From NCBI RefSeq assembly GCF_023656565.1, contig NZ_JAMOKG010000001.1, positions 68,456-132,455 on the forward strand: DNA of 64,000 nucleotides, read 5' to 3'. Shown here in pieces: positions 1 to 7,686 of the stretch. Position numbers and translations under genes: made by a program. The DNA is from Flavobacterium tyrosinilyticum (GTDB lineage: Bacteria > Bacteroidota > Bacteroidia > Flavobacteriales > Flavobacteriaceae). Below the pieces are notes generated by a model, which was given only the letters and a program-made list of their open reading frames with translations, ran no database searches and was not told the DNA's origin. How positions within the stretch are numbered: position 1 is the stretch's first letter; every line of letters starts with the position of its first letter.

Positions 1-252
1 TAATTCTTAATTCTTAATTCTTAATTCTTAATTCTTAATTCTTAATTCTTAATTCTTAATTCTTAATTCTTAATTCTTAATTCTTAATTCTTAATTCTTA
101 ATTCTTAATTCTTAATTCTTAATTCTTTATTCTTTATTCTTTATTCTTTATTCTTTATTCTTTATTCTTTATTCTTTATTCTTTATTCTTTATTCTTTAT
201 TCTTTATTCTTTATTCTTTATTCTTTATTCTTTATTCTTTATTCTTTATTCT
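1..252. repeat. Heptamer tandem array, 18 + 18 units
   Basis: The first 252 bases are 36 perfect head-to-tail 7-mers: 18 copies of TAATTCT (1-126) followed by 18 copies of TTATTCT (127-252), differing at one base. The array may continue to the left of the window. On the minus strand it lies directly downstream of the acyl-CoA dehydrogenase gene, whose TAA stop (246-248) is inside the last unit. Seven is not a multiple of three, and both unit types carry stops on the minus strand, so it is not coding there. It looks like a slippage-prone satellite or VNTR; a regulatory or terminator role is not evident. Confidence 0.97.
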
Positions 253-1388
253 TTCAACAAATTCCTCGAAATAACAACCTTTTGAATCTCAGTTGTCCCT
301 TCTCCTATAGTACATAATTTAGAGTCTCTGTAGAATTTTTCTACTGGAAAGTCTTTAGTGTAACCGTAACCGCCATGAATTTGAACTGCATCATTTGCGA
401 TTTTAACACACGCTTCTGAAGCATACATCTTTGCCATAGCTCCTGATGTTGTTACTGGTTTATGCTTTTGTTTCAAGAAAGCCGCTTTATGCAATAGTAA
501 TTCTGAAGCTTCAATTTCTGTTGCCATATCTGCCAATTTAAAAGAGATTCCTTGAAAATTACTGATTGGTTGCCCAAACTGATGTCTTTCTTTCGAATAT
601 TTCAATGCAGCTTCGTAAGCTCCCTTTGCGATTCCTAAAGACAGAGCTCCGATAGAGATTCTCCCGCCATCCAGAATTTTCATTGCCTGAACAAAACCTT
701 CTCCAACTTCTCCTAATCTATTTTCATCTGGAACGCGACAATTATCAAAAACCAGCTCTGCGGTCTCACTTGCCCTCATTCCTAACTTATTTTCTTTTTT
801 ACCTGATGAAAAACCTTTCATTCCTTTTTCAAAAACAAAAGCCGTCATTCCTTTAGAATCACCTTTTTCTCCAGTTCGCACTACCACAACCGCAATATCT
901 CCAGAGATTGCATGCGTAATAAAGTTTTTAGCGCCATTTACAATCCAATGGTCTCCGTCTTTAACAGCTGTTGTATTCATTCCGCCGGCATCAGAACCTG
1001 TATTATGTTCTGTAAGTCCCCACGCGCCAATATGTTCAGCAGTAGCTAGTTTTGGAAGCCATTTTTTCTTTTGCTCTTCATTTCCAAAAGTTAAAATATG
1101 ATTGGTACACAATGAATTATGCGCCGCAACTGATAATCCGATTGAAGGATCTACTTTCGAAATCTCTTCTATAACTGTAATATATTCGTGATAACCTAAA
1201 CCAGAACCTCCGTATTCTTCTGGAACCAAAACGCCCATGAAGCCCATCTCGCCAAGTTGCCTAAACAACGGAATTGGAAAAATTTGTGCTTCATCCCATT
1301 CCATTATATAAGGTCTAATATTTTTTTCTGCAAAGTCTTTTATAGACTGTGCAATCATTAGTTGTGTTTCGTTGTAATCAAAGTTCAT
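246..1388 (-). CDS. Acyl-CoA dehydrogenase (short-chain/butyryl type)
   Basis: 380 aa, the usual length for the family. Flavoprotein that oxidises acyl-CoA to trans-2-enoyl-CoA in fatty-acid or branched-chain amino-acid breakdown, passing electrons to ETF. The sequence shows the N-terminal helical domain, the FAD/substrate segment WGLTEHNTGSDAGG near residue 125, and a C-terminal helical domain with HGGYGYTKDFPVE and IGEGTTEIQ; E363 is the expected catalytic base of the short-chain class. The start is the ATG at 1388, with a good promoter just upstream. The last two codons (Lys-Glu) and stop merge into the heptamer array. Chain-length specificity cannot be told from sequence alone. Confidence 0.94.
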   Translation of the reverse strand: MNFDYNETQLMIAQSIKDFAEKNIRPYIMEWDEAQIFPIPLFRQLGEMGFMGVLVPEEYGGSGLGYHEYITVIEEISKVDPSIGLSVAAHNSLCTNHILTFGNEEQKKKWLPKLATAEHIGAWGLTEHNTGSDAGGMNTTAVKDGDHWIVNGAKNFITHAISGDIAVVVVRTGEKGDSKGMTAFVFEKGMKGFSSGKKENKLGMRASETAELVFDNCRVPDENRLGEVGEGFVQAMKILDGGRISIGALSLGIAKGAYEAALKYSKERHQFGQPISNFQGISFKLADMATEIEASELLLHKAAFLKQKHKPVTTSGAMAKMYASEACVKIANDAVQIHGGYGYTKDFPVEKFYRDSKLCTIGEGTTEIQKVVISRNLLKE

Positions 1389-1401
1389 GAGTTAGTTTCT
1401 T

Positions 1402-2289
1402 TTAGAACTCCAAATATAAACTAATTATTTTTGCTTTTTCAACAGGAAAATCTTTAATTTTTGCCAAATCCTCAATATTATTAAAATTTCCATTCATACT
1501 TCTATAGGTTACAATTTGTTTTGCTAGCCCATATTTGAAATATGAAAATTGAGCCAATTCTTTTAAGGAAGCGTCATTTACATTTATTTTCTTCAAGTTT
1601 GCAGGAATTACAACTTTAAAATGAGCATTTAGTTCATTTATAACTTCAGGCGATAGCCCCCAAATCTCTTTCATCTGCTCCATCGATACAAATGACCCAA
1701 TGATTTCTTTCTGCTTTAAGATTCTAGAAGACAACCCTTCTCCTATTCCGTAGATTTTCATCAAATCTTCTTGCGTTGCCTCATTAATATTTATTATTTC
1801 TAACTTTTCTTTTTTAGGAAAACTTTTTACAATAAATTCTTTTTTCTCGACACTATAATTCTTTTTATTCTGTTTCCAATCTGGAAATTTAAACAAAGGA
1901 GAAATTTCCTTTAATAGAGAATCCGAGACTCCAGTAACCGCCTGAAACTCTTCTGCAGAGTTTACATATTTATTTTCTTTACGAAATGCCATTAAACGAT
2001 CTATTTCCTCTACAGACATTCCAAGCTTATATCCTTTATAATCTGAAATAAAATTAGGATTGAAAAGATAAGTAATTGGTTTTACGCTTTTATCAGTTAA
2101 TTTCTGTTGATCAATTTCTGACTGAAGTGCAAGCCACTCTTCTTTTTCAGAGTTTTTTGCTTCTGAAATACTAAAATCAGATAAAAAATAAAATAACTGC
2201 AGTCCGGTCATAATAAGAAAAAGCATAAAAATACCAATCCGTTGCTGTTTAGTAAAATGAAAATATTGGTTTAAAGACTTAAAATTCAT
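1402..2289 (-). CDS. Helix-hairpin-helix (ComEA-like) membrane-anchored protein
   Basis: 295 aa from the ATG at 2289. The reading frame is open further upstream to 2400, but a TAAATTTG -7-like element (2331-2338) lies in that extension and the protein from 2289 begins as expected for the family. One membrane segment (about residues 19-38, IGIFMLFLIMTGLQLFYFL) is followed by three helix-hairpin-helix repeats, each with a motif like ININEATQEDLMKIYGIG or INVNDASLKELAQF. HhH domains bind DNA non-specifically; ComEA-type proteins bind incoming DNA in transformation. Domain content is clear, but a competence role here is inference only. Confidence 0.85.
   Translation of the reverse strand: MNFKSLNQYFHFTKQQRIGIFMLFLIMTGLQLFYFLSDFSISEAKNSEKEEWLALQSEIDQQKLTDKSVKPITYLFNPNFISDYKGYKLGMSVEEIDRLMAFRKENKYVNSAEEFQAVTGVSDSLLKEISPLFKFPDWKQNKKNYSVEKKEFIVKSFPKKEKLEIININEATQEDLMKIYGIGEGLSSRILKQKEIIGSFVSMEQMKEIWGLSPEVINELNAHFKVVIPANLKKINVNDASLKELAQFSYFKYGLAKQIVTYRSMNGNFNNIEDLAKIKDFPVEKAKIISLYLEF
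1411..1442 (-). promoter_or_regulatory. Promoter of the acyl-CoA dehydrogenase gene
   Basis: On the minus strand TTG (1440-1442), a 21-base spacer, then TATATTTG (1411-1418), a full match to the Bacteroidota form TTG-N17-23-TAnnTTTG, 22 bases before the ATG. It overlaps the 3' end of the upstream HhH gene. Confidence 0.6.
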
Positions 2290-2486
2290 GATTAAAATTA
2301 CTTTTGAAGGATAACTTAAGAAAAATCTTTCAAATTTATTAAGAAAATTAGTAAGAAAAGTAACTTTTAAAAAATTATCGAATCTCTTATAAAAGTCCAA
2401 TTAATTTAATGAATGTCAATACTTAGAGAATCTTTCTTACGAGTACTGTAAAAAAAACAAAGATTTTATAACTTAAAACATGATAA

Positions 2487-2520
2487 TTGTTTTTATTTTT
2501 TACAAAAAACAATACATTTG
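2487..2520 (+). promoter_or_regulatory. Promoter of the amino acid permease gene
   Basis: TTG (2487-2489), 23-base spacer, TACATTTG (2513-2520), matching the Bacteroidota promoter form and ending 32 bases before the ATG. Confidence 0.6.
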
Positions 2521-2552
2521 GCACTTAATAACAAATAAACCAATAAAATAAT

Positions 2553-4019
2553 ATGTCAATTTGGAGAGTTAAACCTATATCAGCCTTTGAGGCCGATATG
2601 AAAAAGAGTGATTTAAAGAGAGTCCTAGGAAAATGGAGCCTTACTGCCATTGGTGTTGGTGCCATTATCGGTGGTGGAATTTTTGTACTTACAGGTACTG
2701 GGGCTTATTATCATGCAGGTCCAGCATTAGCTATTTCGTTTATCATCGCAGGTATTGCGTGTGTATTTGCAGCTCTTTGCTATTCTGAATTTGCTTCTAT
2801 TTTGCCTGTTGAAGGATCTGCTTATGCATATGCTTACGGTACAATTGGAGAAGTTTTTGCCTGGATAATTGGATGGGGACTAATTCTCGAGTATGCAATG
2901 GGATCGATGACTGTAGCGGTTTCCTGGTCCGGATACTTTAACAAATTGCTCAAAATATTTCACATTCACCTTCCTGATTGGCTAACTACAGATCCTGCAA
3001 GTTACACGGGAGAAGGTTTTTCTATGAATCTTCCAGCTTTCTTGATCGTTCTTTTAGTTATTTCATTGCTTATTAAAGGAACAAAAAGCGCTGCTAAAGC
3101 AAATAACGCAATTGTTATTCTTAAAGTATCTGCTGTAATCTTTGTAATTATTGCTGGTCTTTTCTTTATTAATACAGCAAACTGGAGCCCGTTTATTCCT
3201 GAAGCAACTCAGATTATTGAAAAAGAAACTACGCACAATGCTTACGGAATTGGAGGTATCATCTCTGGAGCTGCAGCTATTTTCTTTGCTTATGTTGGTT
3301 TCGATGCTGTTTCTACACAAGCTGGAGAAGCTATTAATCCTAAAAAAGATGTTCCTTTTGCAATTATTGCTTCTTTGTTAATTTGTACTACTTTATATAT
3401 CCTTGTTTCTCTAGTACTAACAGGAATGATGAATTACCAAGACTTTAATCCACTAGGAAAATATCCTGAAGCTATCAAAGCTCCTGTTGCTTATGCATTT
3501 GATATTGCAGGACAAGGCTGGGCTGGTTCTATTATTACTGTTGCCGCAACTATTGGTTTGGTTTCAGTATTAATGGTAATGATCATGGGACAATCTAGAA
3601 TTTTCCTTGGAATGTCTAAAGACGGTTTAATTCCATCTGTATTCTCTAAAGTAAACCCTATTTCTGGAACTCCAAAAACAAACTTAATGATTCTTGGAAT
3701 TATTATCGCAACAGTTGCTGCCTTTACACCAATCAACAAATTGGCTGACATGACCAGTTTTGGTACTTTGTTTGCCTTTACAATGGTTTGTATTGCTGTT
3801 TGGATTTTAAGAGTAAAACAACCAGGATTAACCAGAACATTTAAAGTTCCTGCTTTACCAGTTATTGCGGTATTAGGAATTGCAATCAATTCTTATTTAA
3901 TTTTTAATTTAAGCAAAGATGCACAGTTATTATCTTTTGGATGGCTTATTATTGGTATAATTGTATACTTTGGATATAGCAAGAAAAGATCTAAACTTAA
4001 CAATCCTACCGAAGAATAA
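2553..4019 (+). CDS. APC-superfamily amino acid permease
   Basis: 488 aa integral membrane protein of the amino acid-polyamine-organocation superfamily. The first membrane helix carries the diagnostic glycine-rich segment TAIGVGAIIGGGIFVLTG (about residues 31-48), and about 12 hydrophobic helices follow. It resembles the cationic amino acid transporter/YfnA-like group, with PVEGSAYAYAYGTIGE near residue 85 and FFAYVGFDAVSTQAGEA near 245. It imports amino acids across the inner membrane; the substrate cannot be fixed from sequence. Transcribed alone, with its own promoter and a strong terminator. Confidence 0.93.
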   Translation: MSIWRVKPISAFEADMKKSDLKRVLGKWSLTAIGVGAIIGGGIFVLTGTGAYYHAGPALAISFIIAGIACVFAALCYSEFASILPVEGSAYAYAYGTIGEVFAWIIGWGLILEYAMGSMTVAVSWSGYFNKLLKIFHIHLPDWLTTDPASYTGEGFSMNLPAFLIVLLVISLLIKGTKSAAKANNAIVILKVSAVIFVIIAGLFFINTANWSPFIPEATQIIEKETTHNAYGIGGIISGAAAIFFAYVGFDAVSTQAGEAINPKKDVPFAIIASLLICTTLYILVSLVLTGMMNYQDFNPLGKYPEAIKAPVAYAFDIAGQGWAGSIITVAATIGLVSVLMVMIMGQSRIFLGMSKDGLIPSVFSKVNPISGTPKTNLMILGIIIATVAAFTPINKLADMTSFGTLFAFTMVCIAVWILRVKQPGLTRTFKVPALPVIAVLGIAINSYLIFNLSKDAQLLSFGWLIIGIIVYFGYSKKRSKLNNPTEE

Positions 4020-4033
4020 TAAATACAACTTCA

Positions 4034-4071
4034 TAAAAAAAGCTCCAAATTTAGATTTGGAGCTTTTTTTA
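4034..4071. terminator. Bidirectional intrinsic terminator
   Basis: Perfect 10-bp stem AGCTCCAAAT (4041-4050), TTAG loop, ATTTGGAGCT (4055-4064), flanked by A7 and T7, so it works on both strands. It separates the convergent permease and PspC-domain genes; the stop of the latter lies in the T run. Confidence 0.9.
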
Positions 4072-4296
4072 TAAATCAAATACCGATGTTCTTTTTGATC
4101 GAATTAAATCTTTTAGTCGAATCCAGAAGGCGAGAGTCAAGTAGACTCCAAACCCCAAACCCGCTGTAACAAAAGAAATGTAGATAAAAAACAATCGCAC
4201 GCTTGTTACGCGCATTCCGAGTTTATCTGCTAGTCTTGAAGAAACATGGAAACCATATTTTTCAAAAAAGAATTTAAGTTTTAAAATTGCTGACAT
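4069..4296 (-). CDS. PspC domain-containing small membrane protein
   Basis: 75 aa. Contains the PspC-type pattern: a short amphipathic N-terminus, GFHVSSRLADKLGMRVTSVRLFFIYISF, then a membrane segment (about residues 31-58) and a basic tail. PspC-domain proteins are inner-membrane proteins linked to envelope-stress responses in other bacteria. No other psp gene is nearby, so the function here is open. A TACTTTTG element at 4353-4360 (minus strand) may be its promoter -7 site. Confidence 0.8.
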   Translation of the reverse strand: MSAILKLKFFFEKYGFHVSSRLADKLGMRVTSVRLFFIYISFVTAGLGFGVYLTLAFWIRLKDLIRSKRTSVFDL

Positions 4297-4368
4297 TTCT
4301 ATATTTTAGATTTAATACTTTAGATTTTTAGATTCCTGATTGCTCAGGATTACAAAAGTACAAATTAT

Positions 4369-5640
4369 CTAATTATTTTTAAGCAGTTCTAATCCGATAG
4401 CACATTTTAGACAAGCCTTTCGCTCGCAATATTCATTTTTAAGTTCTAATAGCGTCTGACTTTCAAATGCAGTTTTTGATTGGATGCCAAAAGAATTAAA
4501 CTTGTCTATAATGACGTTTTTCTCTGAAGTAACTTCATTCATAAAATCAATTAAATCTTCGGAAATTGATTCACCTATAATATTGGAATAAGTAAATTGA
4601 AGCGGAATAATAGTATTTATAATCAAGAGATCTATAAACGACTTAGAGAGCGTTTTAGACTTCTTCGGGCTATCTTTATCAAATTGGTAATGATTTTGCC
4701 AATACGGGCTTGCAGACACGCTTAGCAAACGATATACGGCATCTACTGATTTTAAATCGATAATCTTAGAAAACAAATTTTGATGTTTATGGTATAATGC
4801 CGCCAATTGAGAAAGCCTGATTGTTGGAAAATTATCGGGACGAAGTTTAAAAAACTGGAGAGGTTCTGTGTACGTCTTTTCTATTTGATACTTATGCAAT
4901 AAATAAAAATAGCGAAACCTTAAATCTTTATAATAAACATCTTCTTTCTCGACCTCCAACAAACCAGCAGTGCCAAAAAGGAGCGCTTCTAAATTTTCGA
5001 TTTCAAAACTTTCTTTTCTGATTACTGAAAACGGGATTGCCATCGAGATTTGCAGAAAGGAATTTCCGTTCGTATTTAGTCCAAAATTCTTCGCTAGAAG
5101 ACAAAATAAGACCGCCTCCCAATCTTGATTGGTTTCTTCCAATAACTGAGCAATAAATTTAGATTTACGCTCTAAACGCTCAAAAAACAATCTTTCCTGC
5201 CAGTTTTTAAAAATAAATCTGTCTATCTTTTTTAATTGCCTTTCGCAGAAAATCCAAGTTTTTGGAGAAACCAATGAATTATAATTTTCGATTATTTCTT
5301 TTGAAACATAATCTTTAAGAACAAAAACAGGAATTTCGGTATTGTTTTCTCTAAAAATAGCCGTGTCGTTTTCCCAAACCACATGAAGAATAACATTTTT
5401 ATAAGCAGGATCTTTCTCGTGATTATGCAAATACCAATCTGAAGATTTCAAATGAATCTCTACATTGCCTGCCCATTTTTGGTTTCCTATTTCTATATGA
5501 GCATTAAAAAAGTCTGGCCCAGCAAGTTCTAAATAATCACCCGTTTTAAGAATTGTTATCGATTCGCCTTGAACCGTTTTTAAATTCAGAGAATCAAACT
5601 TCTTGAATTTCCAGATATAATGAAGAAAGTCTTCTTTCAT
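4369..5640 (-). CDS. DUF2851 family protein
   Basis: 423 aa, full length for DUF2851, a family common in Bacteroidota with no established function. Recognisable segments are LELAGPDFFNAHIEIGNQKW and GNVEIHLKSSDWYLHNH near residues 36-72 and DPAYKNVILHVVWEND near 76-92. The C-terminus has a compact cysteine group CERKACLKC (about residues 406-414), a possible metal site. No signal peptide or membrane helix, so probably cytoplasmic. It lies 76 bases downstream of the exonuclease gene on the same strand and may share its transcript. Confidence 0.88.
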   Translation of the reverse strand: MKEDFLHYIWKFKKFDSLNLKTVQGESITILKTGDYLELAGPDFFNAHIEIGNQKWAGNVEIHLKSSDWYLHNHEKDPAYKNVILHVVWENDTAIFRENNTEIPVFVLKDYVSKEIIENYNSLVSPKTWIFCERQLKKIDRFIFKNWQERLFFERLERKSKFIAQLLEETNQDWEAVLFCLLAKNFGLNTNGNSFLQISMAIPFSVIRKESFEIENLEALLFGTAGLLEVEKEDVYYKDLRFRYFYLLHKYQIEKTYTEPLQFFKLRPDNFPTIRLSQLAALYHKHQNLFSKIIDLKSVDAVYRLLSVSASPYWQNHYQFDKDSPKKSKTLSKSFIDLLIINTIIPLQFTYSNIIGESISEDLIDFMNEVTSEKNVIIDKFNSFGIQSKTAFESQTLLELKNEYCERKACLKCAIGLELLKNN

Positions 5641-5716
5641 TTTCAGATTTTATAGTAGAATTACAAAATCTAAAAGTAATAAATTTTTAATATTATTCTT
5701 ACAAAATTAAAAAATT

Positions 5717-6199
5717 TTAACGAAGCATGTACAATTTAGCACAAGCTCTTGCATCAGACAAAGCTTCATGGTGATTCAACTGGATACTCATTTCTCGACA
5801 GCAATCACTTAATTTTGTTGGTTTTATGCCTTTAGCTTTGTAGATTTTAACCGTGCATTCCCACTTTGTGGCAATATTTAAATCGTCATAATTTAAGCCA
5901 TGCAGGAGCATGGTTTTCATTAAGACATTTCGATCAAAACTTTCGTTATGTGCTACTACAACTTTATTTTTTAGCCTCTTTTCAATCTCTGGATAGATCT
6001 GAAAGAATGATTTTGCATTCATAGTATCTTTAGGGTAAATTCCATGAACACGAATTGTAAAAGGATTATACTCGTTATTTGGCGGTTTAATTAAAGTCAC
6101 ATATTCGTCCACAATAATTCCATTTTCGACGGTCACAATACCTACCGAGCACGGATGATATCCTGTCGCGGTTTCAAAATCTATAGCTGTAAAATTCAT
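5717..6199 (-). CDS. DnaQ-like 3'-5' exonuclease (DEDDh)
   Basis: 160 aa, a single exonuclease domain. All three Exo motifs are visible: FTAIDFETA with D7 and E9; VVAHNESFDRNVL around residue 82 with the Asp of motif II; and LNHHEALSDARACA near 141-154 with the His and Asp of motif III. This fits the epsilon-like DEDDh superfamily, which degrades DNA or RNA 3' ends with two metal ions. It is stand-alone, lacking the polymerase-binding tail of DnaQ and any BRCT or UvrC domain, so it may act in repair or RNA turnover rather than as the replicative proofreader. Confidence 0.88.
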   Translation of the reverse strand: MNFTAIDFETATGYHPCSVGIVTVENGIIVDEYVTLIKPPNNEYNPFTIRVHGIYPKDTMNAKSFFQIYPEIEKRLKNKVVVAHNESFDRNVLMKTMLLHGLNYDDLNIATKWECTVKIYKAKGIKPTKLSDCCREMSIQLNHHEALSDARACAKLYMLR

Positions 6200-6278
6200 T
6201 TTCTAATTTTAAAAGACAAATCCATAAATCTAATTGATTTACAACAAGATTTATGGATTATTTATATTTATAAGAGGC

Positions 6279-7640
6279 TTACTTTATTGCGCCAATAATA
6301 TCATATTTAGTAATAATGTGATGGTGTCCGTTTCCTAAGTCAACCAAAACAGCATCATTTTCTTTGCTAAAAAGCTTTGAAACCTCTTCAATCGGTGTCC
6401 CTAGTTTCACAATTGGGAAAGGTTTCCCCATTACTTCTTTAATTGGTTTTTCAGCAACATTTTTATCCGCAACATAGCTTCTAAATAAGTCTGTTTCGTC
6501 AACAGAACCTACAAATCCATTGATATCAACAACCGGAATTTGTGAAATCTTATATTTACGCATACGCTCGATTGCATGCGAAACTAATTCTTCAGTACGA
6601 ACAACGATTAATTCTTTATCAATATGATCTTTAATAACGTCTTCTGCTTTTGTAATGTTTTCTTCCAAGAATCCGCGCTCGCGCATCCAGTCATCATTAA
6701 ACATTTTTCCAACATAACGGCTTCCAGAATCGTGAAATAATACCACAACAACATCTTCTGGTTTAAAATGTTCTTTTAACTGCAACAGACCTTTTATACA
6801 AGCTCCTGCAGAATTTCCAACAAAAATACCTTCTTCAAGCGCAATCTTTCTAGTATAAACTGCAGCATCTTTATCGGTTACTTTTGTAAAACCATCAATT
6901 AGAGAAAAGTCAACATTCTTAGGCAAAATATCTTCTCCAATACCTTCTGTTATATACGAGTAGATTTCGTTCTCGTCGAAAATTCCAGTTTCGTGGTATT
7001 TCTTGAACACAGAACCATAGGTATCAATTCCCCAGATTTTAATATTTGGATTTTGTTCTTTCAAATATTTTCCAACTCCAGAAATAGTTCCTCCTGTTCC
7101 AACTCCCACAACAAAATGTGTAATTTTTCCATCCGTCTGTTTCCAGATTTCAGGTCCAGTTTGCTCATAATGCGCCAACGAATTTGACATGTTATCATAC
7201 TGATTGACATACCAAGAATTTGGCGTTTCTTCTGCTAAACGCTTTGAAACCGAATAATAGGAACGTGGATCTGTAGGCTCAACATCTGTAGGACAAACAA
7301 CAACTTTTGCACCAACAGCACGAAGAATATCCATTTTTTCTTTAGACTGTTTGTCTGAGATTACACAAATTAATTTGTAGCCTTTTACAATTGCCACAAG
7401 TGCAAGTCCCATTCCTGTATTTCCAGAAGTTCCTTCAATAATAGTTCCTCCAGGTTTAAGTCGGCCATCTGCCTCTGCATCTTCAATCATTTTTACAGCC
7501 ATTCTGTCTTTTACAGAATTACCCGGATTAAAGGTTTCGACTTTTGCCAATACTAACGCATCAATTTCAGCAACAATTTTGTTGAGTTTTACCAATGGTG
7601 TATTACCAATTGTTTCTAAAATATTATTTGAAAAGTCCAT
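6279..7640 (-). CDS. Cystathionine beta-synthase (PLP enzyme with CBS-domain pair)
   Basis: 453 aa. The N-terminal 320 residues form a fold-type II PLP domain: NPGNSVKDRM with Schiff-base K44, EGTSGNTGMGLA near residue 69, and the phosphate-binding GVGTGGTISG near 178. The C-terminus (about 335-453) is a tandem pair of CBS domains, as in eukaryotic cystathionine beta-synthase. Together these point to condensation of serine (or O-acetylserine) with homocysteine, i.e. reverse transsulfuration, rather than plain cysteine synthase, which lacks the CBS pair. The CBS pair may bind an adenosyl ligand. It lies 46 bases after the porin gene and may be cotranscribed with it. Confidence 0.87.
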   Translation of the reverse strand: MDFSNNILETIGNTPLVKLNKIVAEIDALVLAKVETFNPGNSVKDRMAVKMIEDAEADGRLKPGGTIIEGTSGNTGMGLALVAIVKGYKLICVISDKQSKEKMDILRAVGAKVVVCPTDVEPTDPRSYYSVSKRLAEETPNSWYVNQYDNMSNSLAHYEQTGPEIWKQTDGKITHFVVGVGTGGTISGVGKYLKEQNPNIKIWGIDTYGSVFKKYHETGIFDENEIYSYITEGIGEDILPKNVDFSLIDGFTKVTDKDAAVYTRKIALEEGIFVGNSAGACIKGLLQLKEHFKPEDVVVVLFHDSGSRYVGKMFNDDWMRERGFLEENITKAEDVIKDHIDKELIVVRTEELVSHAIERMRKYKISQIPVVDINGFVGSVDETDLFRSYVADKNVAEKPIKEVMGKPFPIVKLGTPIEEVSKLFSKENDAVLVDLGNGHHHIITKYDIIGAIK

Positions 7641-7686
7641 TTTTATTTAAGTTTATTTAGTGGTTCGAAATAAAAAAAGCCAGTTT

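Noticed and set aside
1..252. CRISPR array or coding repeat protein
   Set aside because: Units are 7 bases, contiguous, without spacers, and contain stops in the minus-strand frames; no cas gene nearby.
2289..2400. Upstream extension of the HhH gene
   Set aside because: Contains a -7-type element (2331-2338, minus) and encodes a different kind of N-terminus; the ATG at 2289 precedes a clean hydrophobic anchor.
3491..3889. 132-codon minus-strand frame inside the amino acid permease
   Set aside because: Shadow frame of a clear membrane protein; composition mirrors the complementary codons and it lacks a promoter.
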